NCBI RefSeq assembly: GCF_022369455.1 | Contig: NZ_CP059599.1 | Coordinates: 214,409 to 278,408 of the forward strand | DNA: 64,000 nt | Direction of reading: 5' to 3' | DNA from: Campylobacter sp. RM5004 | GTDB taxonomy: Bacteria > Campylobacterota > Campylobacteria > Campylobacterales > Campylobacteraceae | Shown here: positions 49,411 through 56,922 of the stretch, in pieces | Layout of the letters: the number at the start of each line of letters is the position of its first letter | Numbering within the stretch: position 1 is the first letter of the stretch | Notes under the pieces: generated by a model | The model's database searches: none | What the model was told of the DNA's origin: nothing | Seen by the model: only the letters and a program-made list of their open reading frames with translations | Made by a program: the position numbers and the translations under genes

Positions 49411-49452
49411 AATTTCTATTTCTTAATTCTTAAAGAATTTAGATTAGGAATT
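49411..49452. repeat. Degenerate inverted pair of dispersed repeats
   Basis: An imperfect reverse copy (49411-49429) and GAATTTAGATTAGGAATT (49435-49452, 15 of 18) form an imperfect hairpin just after the permease gene, a decayed version of the pair at 47217. Confidence 0.6.
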
Positions 49453-49463
49453 AGAAAAACTTT

Positions 49464-49469
49464 TATAAT
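49464..49469 (+). promoter_or_regulatory. Likely -10 box of the nrdD operon
   Basis: TATAAT, preceded by TTTT; it would give a leader of roughly 190 nt before the nrdD ATG. Confidence 0.5.
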
Positions 49470-49510
49470 TAAAGTAAAATTTTTTATCTTAAAATTAAAA
49501 TTATCAAAAT

Positions 49511-49593
49511 AAGCAAAAGTTCGGTGAAATAAATCGTTACAAAAATTAAACTTTTGCTTTTCTTACTTTAATGTTTCACTTTGATTTTTGCTT
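49511..49593 (+). promoter_or_regulatory. nrdD leader with two mutually exclusive hairpins
   Basis: AAGCAAAAGTT (49511-49521) pairs perfectly with AACTTTTGCTT (49549-49559), followed by a T-rich run as in a terminator. Alternatively AAGCAAAA pairs with TTTTGCTT (49586-49593) while GGTGAAATA (49523-49531) pairs with 49572-49580. The two folds exclude each other, as in an attenuator or riboswitch. The ligand or protein is unknown and no known riboswitch motif was recognised. Confidence 0.5.
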
Positions 49594-49664
49594 AACTTAG
49601 TAGCAACTTTTCTTTAACTTTAAAGCCTAAAATGAAAATATTCATTACAAAAAGGACAATCAAA

Positions 49665-51740
49665 ATGATACTAAAAAGAAATGGTTTAAAGGAAGTTTTT
49701 AAGGCATATAAAATAGAGCAAGCTATAAATAAAGCTTACGCAAGTTGTAACAAAGAAGCTTCAAAAGATTTAATTTTAGCACTTATTAAAGATTGTGAAA
49801 AAGATGAGCTTTTAAGCGTAGAAAACATTCAAGATAAAATTGAAAAAGCCTTATTTGAAGCTAGAGAATTTGAAGTTTTAAAAAGCTTTATGTTATATAG
49901 ACACACAAGAAAATTACGCCGTGAAAAAAGTCTTGATTACGGCACTTACATAAACTGCTCGGCTACTATTAGCGAATATATTGATAGAAGCGATTGGAGA
50001 ATACAAGCAAACTCAAACACAGGCTATTCTCACGCAGGTCTTATAAATAATTCAGCGGGAAAAGTTATTGCAAATTACTGGCTTGATAATGTTTATAATG
50101 ATGAAATAGGTTTAGCACATAGGAATGCTGATTTTCATATTCATGATTTAGATTGCCTTAGTGGATATTGTGCTGGTTGGAGCTTAAGAGTATTACTAAA
50201 TGAAGGTTTTAACGGAGTAAGAAGTAGGGTAGAAAGCAAGCCACCTAGACATTTTAAAGAAGCTTTAGGGCAAATGGCAAATTTCTTAGGAATATTACAA
50301 AGCGAATGGGCGGGGGCTCAAGCGTTTTCTAGTTTTGATACCTATCTTGCGCCTTATGTTTTTAAAGATAAATTAAATGATGCAGAGATTAAAAGGGATT
50401 TAGTAAGTTTTGTTTATAACCTAAATGTTCCTGCTCGTTGGGGACAAAGTCCGTTTACAAATATTACGCTTGATATTGTTTGTCCTGATGATTTAAAAAA
50501 TCAATTTCCAACTTCAAATGATATCCATTTTTTTAAAGGCGTAAATGATGAAGAATTACTTAAATTAGCAAAAGAGCGTGGCAAAAACTCACTTCTTGAG
50601 CTTACTTACGGCGATTTTGAAGAAGAAATGCAAAGAATTGTCAAGATTTTTTATGAAGTTTTAAGCGAAGGAGATAGAACACATCAGCCTTTTACCTTTC
50701 CTATCCCAACTATTAATTTAACTGAAAATTTTGACTTTGATAGCGATGTTGCTGATGCGATTTTTGAAAATACTGCGAAAATGGGTTCATCGTATTTTCA
50801 AAATTTCATAGGTTCTCAATATAAATTAGACGAATTTGGCAATAAAATAGAAGATGAAAACGCTTATAAACCAAATGCAGTTCGTTCAATGTGTTGTAGA
50901 TTGCAACTTGATTTAAGAGAATTGCTTAAGCGTGGTGGCGGACTTTTTGGAAGTGCAGAAATGACAGGAAGTATAGGTGTGGTTACTATAAATCTTGCTA
51001 GACTTGGGTATTTGTATAAAGGCGATGAAATAGGGCTTTATAAACGCTTAGATGAGTTATTAGAGCTAGCACGAGATAGCCTTGAATTAAAAAGAGCTTT
51101 CATTAAAAAAATGTATGATAGGGGGCTTTATCCTTACACTAAGAGATATTTACCAAGCTTTAATAATCATTTTTCTACCATAGGAATAAATGGTGCTAAT
51201 GAAATGCTAAGAAATTACACAAATGATACTTATGATATAAGTTCAGATTTTGGCAAAAGCTTTTGCTTAAAATTAGTAAATTACATAAGAGAAAAAATCA
51301 AGCATTTTCAAGCTCAAACAGGTAATTTATACAATATTGAAGCAACCCCAGCAGAAGGAACTACATATCGTTTTGCTAAAGAAGATAAAAAAAGATTTAA
51401 TGACATTATTCAAGCAGGAAATGGCGAAGAGATTTATTATACAAACAGCACACAATTACCTGTAAATTATACAGATGATCCATTTTTTGCTTTAAATATG
51501 CAAGATGAATTACAATGTGCTTATACAGGTGGAACGGTGTTTCATCTTTATATGAAAGAAAAATTAGAAAACAAAAATGTATGCAAAAATTTAGTGAAAA
51601 AAATCGCAAGTAATTATCGTTTGCCGTATTTTACAATTACGCCTGTTTTTAGCGTTTGTCCTATTCATGGATATATTGCAGGCGAGCATGAGTATTGTCC
51701 TAAGTGCGATGAAGAAATTATAAAAAAGGAGTTAAAATGA
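49665..51740 (+). CDS. nrdD: Anaerobic ribonucleoside-triphosphate reductase, large part (lacks glycyl-radical segment)
   Basis: Class III reductase makes dNTPs without oxygen. The 691-residue protein has an N-terminal ATP-cone (residues ~1-85, MILKRNGLKEVFKAYKIEQAI), the barrel core with RSMCCRLQLDLRELLKRGGGLFGSAEMTGSIGVVTINL, and a C-terminal start of the zinc site (VCPIHGYIAGEHEYCPKCDEE). It stops there: the RVxGY glycyl-radical loop that should follow is absent and is found in the overlapping next ORF. The ATG at 49665 has AAAGGAC upstream; an in-frame ATG at 49632 is less likely. The stop overlaps the next start (ATGA). Confidence 0.93.
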   Translation: MILKRNGLKEVFKAYKIEQAINKAYASCNKEASKDLILALIKDCEKDELLSVENIQDKIEKALFEAREFEVLKSFMLYRHTRKLRREKSLDYGTYINCSATISEYIDRSDWRIQANSNTGYSHAGLINNSAGKVIANYWLDNVYNDEIGLAHRNADFHIHDLDCLSGYCAGWSLRVLLNEGFNGVRSRVESKPPRHFKEALGQMANFLGILQSEWAGAQAFSSFDTYLAPYVFKDKLNDAEIKRDLVSFVYNLNVPARWGQSPFTNITLDIVCPDDLKNQFPTSNDIHFFKGVNDEELLKLAKERGKNSLLELTYGDFEEEMQRIVKIFYEVLSEGDRTHQPFTFPIPTINLTENFDFDSDVADAIFENTAKMGSSYFQNFIGSQYKLDEFGNKIEDENAYKPNAVRSMCCRLQLDLRELLKRGGGLFGSAEMTGSIGVVTINLARLGYLYKGDEIGLYKRLDELLELARDSLELKRAFIKKMYDRGLYPYTKRYLPSFNNHFSTIGINGANEMLRNYTNDTYDISSDFGKSFCLKLVNYIREKIKHFQAQTGNLYNIEATPAEGTTYRFAKEDKKRFNDIIQAGNGEEIYYTNSTQLPVNYTDDPFFALNMQDELQCAYTGGTVFHLYMKEKLENKNVCKNLVKKIASNYRLPYFTITPVFSVCPIHGYIAGEHEYCPKCDEEIIKKELK

Positions 51741-51874
51741 AAACAATAGATAATGAAAAAAGAACAAAATGTATGGTTTATACAAGAGTGATGGGTTATC
51801 ACAGACCCGTAGAAAGCTTTAATCTAGGAAAAAAAGGCGAACATAAAGAAAGAAAAATGTTTGAGATAAAATGA
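51737..51874 (+). CDS. Split C-terminal glycyl-radical segment of NrdD (45 residues)
   Basis: A short ORF with its own Shine-Dalgarno (AAGGAG, five bases upstream) and an ATGA overlap with nrdD, itself overlapping nrdG by four bases. Its peptide contains TKCMVYTRVMGYHRPVES, then FNLGKKGEHKERK. RV-x-GY followed by N-x-GK-x(2)-E is the C-terminal signature of class III reductases, where the glycine carries the radical (E. coli RVCGY). The cysteine at position 12 would be the last zinc ligand of the site begun in NrdD. So the catalytic radical segment is probably a separate polypeptide that docks on NrdD. Confidence 0.8.
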   Translation: MKTIDNEKRTKCMVYTRVMGYHRPVESFNLGKKGEHKERKMFEIK

Positions 51875-52533
51875 TTTATGATATAACCCCATTTAGCATA
51901 ATTGATTATCCGGATTATTTATCTTGCATAGTTTGGCTATCAGGTTGTAATTTAAGGTGTAAATATTGCTATAACGAAGAAATTATAAAAAGCACTAAAG
52001 CAAATATTAGCTTTAGCGAATATAAAAACTTTTTAAAAAGTCGGATTTCTTTGCTTGATGGGGTTGTTTTTAGCGGTGGAGAATGCACGAAATCACCTAA
52101 TTTATTAAAATATTTAAGCCTTGCAAAAGAGCTTAATTTTAAGTGCAAAATTGATAGTAATGGCTCAAATCCTAATGTAATAAAGAGCATTTTAGATAAT
52201 AATTTGGCTGATTATTTTGCTATTGATTTTAAAGCACCTAAAGAAAAATTATACGAATTAACAGGGCTTGATTATTTTGATGAGTTTAAGCAAACTTTAG
52301 ATTTACTTAATAATAGCGATGTGGAATTTGAAATAAGAACTACTTGGCATTATGACTTACTAAGTGTTAGCGATATTTTCAATATGTATGAGTTTTTAAG
52401 AAAATCAGGCTATAAAAACAAATATTATTTACAAAAATTTCAAGATTATAAAAATCTTGCAAACTTAAAACAAAGTTTGCAATTAATAGATTTAAGCATA
52501 TTTAATGATGATTTCGTTTTAAGAAATTTTTAA
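51871..52533 (+). CDS. nrdG: Anaerobic ribonucleotide reductase activating protein (radical SAM)
   Basis: NrdG uses S-adenosylmethionine and a [4Fe-4S] cluster to generate the glycyl radical on NrdD. The 220-residue protein has the cluster motif GCNLRCKYCYN (~residues 25-34), VVFSGGECTKSP for SAM binding and the later AIDFKAP strand. It belongs to the NrdG2/PflA-like type of about 220 residues that opens with TPFSIIDYP. It is coupled to the 45-residue ORF by ATGA. The stop overlaps convergent alkD-like by four bases. Confidence 0.9.
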   Translation: MIYDITPFSIIDYPDYLSCIVWLSGCNLRCKYCYNEEIIKSTKANISFSEYKNFLKSRISLLDGVVFSGGECTKSPNLLKYLSLAKELNFKCKIDSNGSNPNVIKSILDNNLADYFAIDFKAPKEKLYELTGLDYFDEFKQTLDLLNNSDVEFEIRTTWHYDLLSVSDIFNMYEFLRKSGYKNKYYLQKFQDYKNLANLKQSLQLIDLSIFNDDFVLRNF

Positions 52534-53186
52534 AGAATTTGAATTAGGAATTTCAATTTTTCTTTATTTTCTTTACTAATCCTAAAGCTATCACGACATT
52601 TTTGCAAGGTCATTTTAAGAGTTGTTACATCTAGTTTATTAGCGCTTAAAAAGTTATATGTAAGATTAAAATCCTTTACCATCATTACTTGAAAATACCA
52701 AGCTCTTGCCATATTTATATAATATTCATCGCTTTTTATATCAAAAACTATTTTTAGCCCTTCATTTGGGGTAATAAATTTCATAAAGCACAAAATCCCA
52801 AAACGGATTTTATAAGTATGCTTTGAGCTAATTAATTCATTTGCTAAAGGTTTTAGGTCTTTATTTTTAAAGCTTTTAGGAACTAAAGTATCGCAATTCG
52901 CCCAATTATCTACGAAATTAAGATATTTTTTCGTATAATCTAAGGCTTTTTGGTAATCTTTTTCATAGTTTATCCCATAGGCTATGAGTTGCAAATATTC
53001 ATAAAATTTTTCATCTTTTAAAAAGTTTTGAAAAAACTCATCAAATTTATTTTCTTTTTGAAGATTTTTTGCATAATCTTTAAGAATATTAGAGCGAATT
53101 CCTAAAATCTCGTATTTTGTAAAAACTAGCCTTTCATGAAATGCTTTATAATCTTTATCTATATAAGTCTTTAAAATCTCTTTCAT
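52530..53186 (-). CDS. DNA alkylation repair protein, AlkD-like HEAT-repeat fold
   Basis: The 218-residue all-helical protein matches the AlkC/AlkD-type DNA alkylation repair family: FVDNWANCDTL, the WANCD aspartate region, the HTYKIRFGILCFMKF helix and YYINMARAWYFQVMMVKDF in the C-terminal third. Family members excise N3- or N7-alkylpurines by a HEAT-like glycosylase without base flipping. The ATG at 53186 is used, with AAGGAG upstream. The last residues KFLIQIL are encoded by a variant copy of the dispersed repeat, an alternative C-terminus. The gene is convergent with nrdG. Confidence 0.85.
   Translation of the reverse strand: MKEILKTYIDKDYKAFHERLVFTKYEILGIRSNILKDYAKNLQKENKFDEFFQNFLKDEKFYEYLQLIAYGINYEKDYQKALDYTKKYLNFVDNWANCDTLVPKSFKNKDLKPLANELISSKHTYKIRFGILCFMKFITPNEGLKIVFDIKSDEYYINMARAWYFQVMMVKDFNLTYNFLSANKLDVTTLKMTLQKCRDSFRISKENKEKLKFLIQIL
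52535..52554 (+). repeat. Dispersed repeat, one-substitution variant, at the 3' end of alkD-like
   Basis: GAATTTGAATTAGGAATTTC, one base past the nrdG stop, read on the minus strand as the C-terminus KFLIQIL of the AlkD-like protein. Confidence 0.8.
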
Positions 53187-53219
53187 CAAAACTCCTTTTT
53201 GCTGATTATAATAAAAAAA

Positions 53220-53237
53220 GAATTTGAAATAGGAATT
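53220..53237 (+). repeat. Dispersed 18-bp repeat, exact copy
   Basis: Exact GAATTTGAAATAGGAATT in the divergent intergenic region upstream of the XRE regulator. Confidence 0.9.
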
Positions 53238-53330
53238 TGACTTTTAAAAAGCTAAATCAAAATCAAAAAGTATAATAAATCTATTTAGTGTATTTTAAGC
53301 TAGATTTTAAATTTTTATATAAGATAATGA

Positions 53331-53567
53331 ATGAAAAATACTGAAGAAATAGAAAGATTTTATAAACTCGTATCAAGTAATGTTAAAAGAATTAGAACCG
53401 AAAAAAATATAAGCCAACTAGAATTAGCTCTAAGTATAGGAATAAAATCAATTGCCTTTTATTCAAATTGCGAAAACAACAAAAACGGCAAGCATTTTAA
53501 CCTAGAGCATGTTTATAATATAAGCAAGGTTTTAGGTATTGATATTTGCGAATTATTAAAGGAGTAA
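53331..53567 (+). CDS. XRE-family DNA-binding regulator
   Basis: This 78-residue protein is almost entirely one helix-turn-helix domain: VKRIRTEKNISQLELALSIGIKSIAFYSNCEN (residues ~18-50) and the LEHVYNISKVLGIDICELL helices. It is a Cro/CI-type regulator. Six bases separate it from the membrane protein gene, which it probably controls, and no restriction C-protein family feature is evident although a restriction cluster is nearby. The operator is not identified. No strong Shine-Dalgarno precedes the ATG. Confidence 0.82.
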   Translation: MKNTEEIERFYKLVSSNVKRIRTEKNISQLELALSIGIKSIAFYSNCENNKNGKHFNLEHVYNISKVLGIDICELLKE

Positions 53568-53573
53568 GCGAAG

Positions 53574-54449
53574 ATGAATTTTATAAAAGAAGCCTTGATT
53601 AATGTAGCTAATTTTGATTTAAGAGCTACTATGAGTAGGCGTTCGTATGCCTTTATGATTTTTGTTTTTCCGATTTTAGCTTTTAGCTTGTTTTATTTTT
53701 TGATAGAGTTTTCAAGGTTTGTGCGTTTAGTATTAGCAAATTTTACAATTTTTAGTGTGGATTTTCGTGATGTCGCACTTGCTTATAATCAAATAATATT
53801 TAATAGTTTAAATCAAAACTTTACAATCGCTATGTTTATAGTGTTTTTAACTTGTGTAATACAAAGGCTTAATTCAATTACAAAAAATAAGACTTTAAAA
53901 TTATTAATTACAATTTTGCTTGTTTTCTTATCTTTTTGTGCAATTAATTCATTTTATGCTTTGGTTTTGCTTAGTATTTTGATTGTTTTAATAGCTTTTA
54001 TAAAAGAAAGGCATTTTAATGAAGCTAATCCTAAATATTCTTTAGCGTATTTTTTGACATTTGATTTTAAAACAAATGCTAGTAAGCCTAATTTGATAAT
54101 TATTTTTAGCTTGTGTTTATTTATACTTATGCTTATTCCATTCTGTTTAGAGTTATTTTATCAAGGCTTTAAGGATTATAAATTTATTATTACAACGATA
54201 TTTTATTACATTGCTATTTTAATAATGCCTATTATTTATATTGATATATTTTATTTATTAAATCGCTATAAATTAGGCTTTAGAATAATTGCAAAAACAA
54301 TTACTCTAGTATCTTTTATAGCTTTTTATATTCATATAATTTGCTTTGATAGATACGGCGTTTTTTATGAATTTATTAAGATGTTATTCTTATATTCATT
54401 TGTCTTAGTTTATGTTCTAGCAATGCTAAAAATCAAGAATTTGAAATAG
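53574..54449 (+). CDS. Membrane protein, possibly DUF805-like
   Basis: This 291-residue protein has about seven hydrophobic segments. The opening FDLRATMSRRSYAFMIFVFPILAF resembles the start of DUF805 membrane proteins (basic R-x-S-R-x-x-Y/F-W before helix 1), but the length is about double, so the assignment is tentative. It is co-transcribed with the XRE regulator. The final KNLK and stop are encoded by an exact dispersed-repeat copy, as in bioA and the second dynamin-like gene. Confidence 0.65.
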   Translation: MNFIKEALINVANFDLRATMSRRSYAFMIFVFPILAFSLFYFLIEFSRFVRLVLANFTIFSVDFRDVALAYNQIIFNSLNQNFTIAMFIVFLTCVIQRLNSITKNKTLKLLITILLVFLSFCAINSFYALVLLSILIVLIAFIKERHFNEANPKYSLAYFLTFDFKTNASKPNLIIIFSLCLFILMLIPFCLELFYQGFKDYKFIITTIFYYIAILIMPIIYIDIFYLLNRYKLGFRIIAKTITLVSFIAFYIHIICFDRYGVFYEFIKMLFLYSFVLVYVLAMLKIKNLK

Positions 54450-54454
54450 GAATT
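54437..54454 (+). repeat. Dispersed 18-bp repeat, exact copy
   Basis: Exact GAATTTGAAATAGGAATT; encodes NLK-stop of the membrane protein and borders the restriction-modification cluster. Confidence 0.9.
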
Positions 54455-54460
54455 TGACTT

Positions 54461-55183
54461 TTATTTTCTAAATACGAAAATATATTCGTGAGCTATTAGT
54501 AAGAAATTATGCTTAATGCTATTTGTCTTCCAAAATCCTGTGGCTTTGCAATTAAATTGTTTTTTTATGATAGTTTCTTTTAGCGTAAAACCAGCGTTTA
54601 AAAATACTTGCATAGAATAAAATCCAAGTGGTATCATGCAACCATTTTTTCTAGTATCACCTATCGTAATAGCACAAAAATGATTTTTCTTAAGTACTCT
54701 ATTGCATTCATTTGCAACATCTTTTAAAGCAATTAAAAATTCATCTATTTTAAGATGGGATAAATCACCTTGTATATCATCACTATATTTAATAATATTT
54801 GCATAAGGTGGATGAGTGCATATAAAATCAATGCTTTCATCTTTTATAAAACTAAGTTTTCTTGCATCTTCATTGTATAAACGCACTAAGCTTTTACTAT
54901 CAAAATCACATTTTTTCTTACAAATTTCTATTGCATTTGGATTTATATCAATACCTATTGCATTACGATTTAAAAGTTTTGCTTCTATTAAAGTTGTTCC
55001 ACTGCCTGCAAATTGATCTAATATCAAATCATTTTCTTTACTATATCTTAAAATCAAATTTCTAGGCACATAAGGAGAATAATTTCCCCTATATTTTGCA
55101 TCGTGTGTAGCCCATTTGCCACGATTTGGGAATTTCCAAACAGTATTTAATTCTAAAGCAAAATCATCTGGAGCTAATTTCAC
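54461..55183 (-). CDS. Second DNA methyltransferase of the DpnII-type system
   Basis: This 240-residue SAM-dependent DNA methyltransferase has motif I as LDQFAGSGTT (~residues 55-63) and motif IV as CTHPPYANI (~120), where THPPY replaces the usual D/S/N-PPY. DpnII-type systems often have a second enzyme (DpnA) that methylates single-stranded GATC. But here motif I precedes motif IV, while classic DpnA (beta class) has the reverse order, so orthology is uncertain; target GATC is inferred from context. The start overlaps the restriction gene stop by four bases and it is last in the cluster. Confidence 0.75.
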   Translation of the reverse strand: MKLAPDDFALELNTVWKFPNRGKWATHDAKYRGNYSPYVPRNLILRYSKENDLILDQFAGSGTTLIEAKLLNRNAIGIDINPNAIEICKKKCDFDSKSLVRLYNEDARKLSFIKDESIDFICTHPPYANIIKYSDDIQGDLSHLKIDEFLIALKDVANECNRVLKKNHFCAITIGDTRKNGCMIPLGFYSMQVFLNAGFTLKETIIKKQFNCKATGFWKTNSIKHNFLLIAHEYIFVFRK

Positions 55184-56022
55184 TTAAAAATCCTTAAAAA
55201 TATACCATTCTCTAAATCATTTAAATTATAAATATGCTCTAGTTTTTCAAAAGTTTTTAAAAGATTATTTTTTGCACTAAACCAACCTTTGCCATCAGTT
55301 AGCCATACAAAATATATATTTTTAAGGTTTTTACATTCAAGTGCTATTTTTTCATAAGATCTTGCTGTTTCATTAAGTTTTGAACCATTAGAAGCGTAAA
55401 AATTACATTCTAATAAATATAAATTATTATCAGTTTTTACAGCATAATCAAATCTTTTTTCGCTTTTTCCATTATTTGATATAGCACTTAAATCCACTCC
55501 AAATTTACTTTCAAGTTCTTTTACATATATTTCTTTAAAATACTTAACTTTTGCAAGTTTTAAATAATTTTCAACTATATTTTCCATTAAATGCCCACCA
55601 CGATTTTTTCTAGCATTACTATCAAGACCAACTTCAATGCCTAAAACATAATCATATAAATTAGCAATTAATTTTTTAGATACAAGTTCAAATAAGCCAC
55701 TATTTTGCATAAAATAAGCGTAATCTTTAGTAGTATAATTTGGATTTTTAAAATCATATATCTTAAGAAACTTATCATAAATTTTTATTTCATTGCATCT
55801 TATGGCTAACAAAATAGGAATACATTTTAAAATCTCTGGATATTTTTCACAAAGTATTAAAAAATCATTTTCAATATTATTTGAACCTATTAATGAATTT
55901 AAAATATTTAACTCCACTTTAATTTCATCAACATTTTTATAAACTTTTTCAAAATCTGTGTAGTATTTATAATCAGCTATAGTTTCTTTAAAAGTATTAA
56001 GCCAAGCATTAAAATCTCTCAT
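55180..56022 (-). CDS. Type II restriction endonuclease, DpnII family (GATC)
   Basis: This 280-residue protein matches the DpnII/MboI restriction family, which cuts unmethylated GATC. Diagnostic stretches are GLDSNARKNRGGHLMENIVENYL and the nuclease core RFDYAVKTDNNLYLLECNFYASNGSKLNETARSYE, which has the D...E-x-N/K-type catalytic residues of this PD-(D/E)XK enzyme. It lies between the Dam-type methylase (2 bp away) and the second methylase (4-bp overlap), the usual genetic setting. No frame disruption, so probably active. Confidence 0.92.
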   Translation of the reverse strand: MRDFNAWLNTFKETIADYKYYTDFEKVYKNVDEIKVELNILNSLIGSNNIENDFLILCEKYPEILKCIPILLAIRCNEIKIYDKFLKIYDFKNPNYTTKDYAYFMQNSGLFELVSKKLIANLYDYVLGIEVGLDSNARKNRGGHLMENIVENYLKLAKVKYFKEIYVKELESKFGVDLSAISNNGKSEKRFDYAVKTDNNLYLLECNFYASNGSKLNETARSYEKIALECKNLKNIYFVWLTDGKGWFSAKNNLLKTFEKLEHIYNLNDLENGIFLRIFK

Positions 56023-56024
56023 TT

Positions 56025-56873
56025 TTATCCTTTATAATTTTTAATTAAAAGTTCAGTTATAGCTCCACGATTATTAGCCTTTGAATTTATACATCTAGTG
56101 GCATTTATTCTTAAAATCACATAATTTTTATAAAGTTTATCAAAAAAATCATCATCTTTATTTGTATTTTTAGGATCAGAATTGCTTAGTAAAAACTTAG
56201 CCCCTAAATCATTGCATTTATCTATAAAATTAGCTAATCTTATTTGCTCATTATCATCAAAAATATTATTAAAATAACTAGTAAAAGATGCTGTTTTACT
56301 AAGTGGGCGATAAGGTGGATCAAAATATATAAAGGTTTTGTTGTCTATATCATTTATCAAATTTTTATAATCTGTATTTTTTATAATCACATTTTTTAAA
56401 ACTTCATGAGCATTTGAAATATTTTCTTCATCGCATATTAAAGGGTTTTTGTATTTACCAAATGGGGTATTAAACTCACCACTTTTATTAAGTCTAAAAA
56501 GCCCATTAAAACAAGTTTTATTTAAAAATATAAAATATTTTGGTTCTTGTGATTTATTAAATTCATTTCTTATTTGATAAAAAAACTCATCTTGTTTTTG
56601 GGTGCTTAAAAACTCATTTTGCAATATTTTTAATTCATTTATTAGTTTTTGTGGGTCTTGTTTTATAAGTTCATAACATTTCATAAGACTTGAATTTATG
56701 TCATTTATTATTATCTTTTCAAATTTATATAACTTTACAATTTCAAACAACATTGCCCCACCACCAACAAAAGGCTCAATATAGGTTGTAAAATTATTCA
56801 TATTTGGTAAATTGTTTATTAAGGTTGGTAGTAATTGTCTTTTTCCACCTGCCCATTTTACAAACGGTTTCAT
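56025..56873 (-). CDS. Dam-family adenine methyltransferase (GATC), DpnM-like
   Basis: This 282-residue alpha-class N6-adenine methyltransferase opens with KPFVKWAGGKRQLLPTL (motif X), has YIEPFVGGGAM (motif I), INDIN (motif II) and the catalytic IYFDPPYRPLS (motif IV, ~residue 177). As first gene of the cluster it protects the host GATC sites before the nuclease is made. An independent Shine-Dalgarno (AAAGGAAA) precedes the ATG. It is bordered upstream by a palindromic repeat and pyrD. Confidence 0.94.
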   Translation of the reverse strand: MKPFVKWAGGKRQLLPTLINNLPNMNNFTTYIEPFVGGGAMLFEIVKLYKFEKIIINDINSSLMKCYELIKQDPQKLINELKILQNEFLSTQKQDEFFYQIRNEFNKSQEPKYFIFLNKTCFNGLFRLNKSGEFNTPFGKYKNPLICDEENISNAHEVLKNVIIKNTDYKNLINDIDNKTFIYFDPPYRPLSKTASFTSYFNNIFDDNEQIRLANFIDKCNDLGAKFLLSNSDPKNTNKDDDFFDKLYKNYVILRINATRCINSKANNRGAITELLIKNYKG

Positions 56874-56896
56874 TTTTTCCTTTTAAATTAATTTAA

Positions 56897-56922
56897 GAAT
56901 TTGAAATAGGAATTTCAAATTC
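56897..56922. repeat. Dispersed repeat, full palindromic form
   Basis: GAATTTGAAAT-AGGA-ATTTCAAATTC, between the start of the dam-like gene and the pyrD stop, which it abuts. Same direct orientation as the copy at 54437. Confidence 0.92.

Noticed and set aside
51720-51745. Programmed frameshift or sequencing error joining nrdD to the 45-codon ORF
   Set aside because: The short ORF has its own ATG, a well-spaced Shine-Dalgarno and ATGA overlaps at both ends, and there is no slippery run at the stop. Error cannot be fully excluded without reads.
52324-52341. GAATTTGAAATAAGAACT in nrdG resembling the repeat
   Set aside because: The match ends before the AGGAATT half and lies in ordinary coding sequence.
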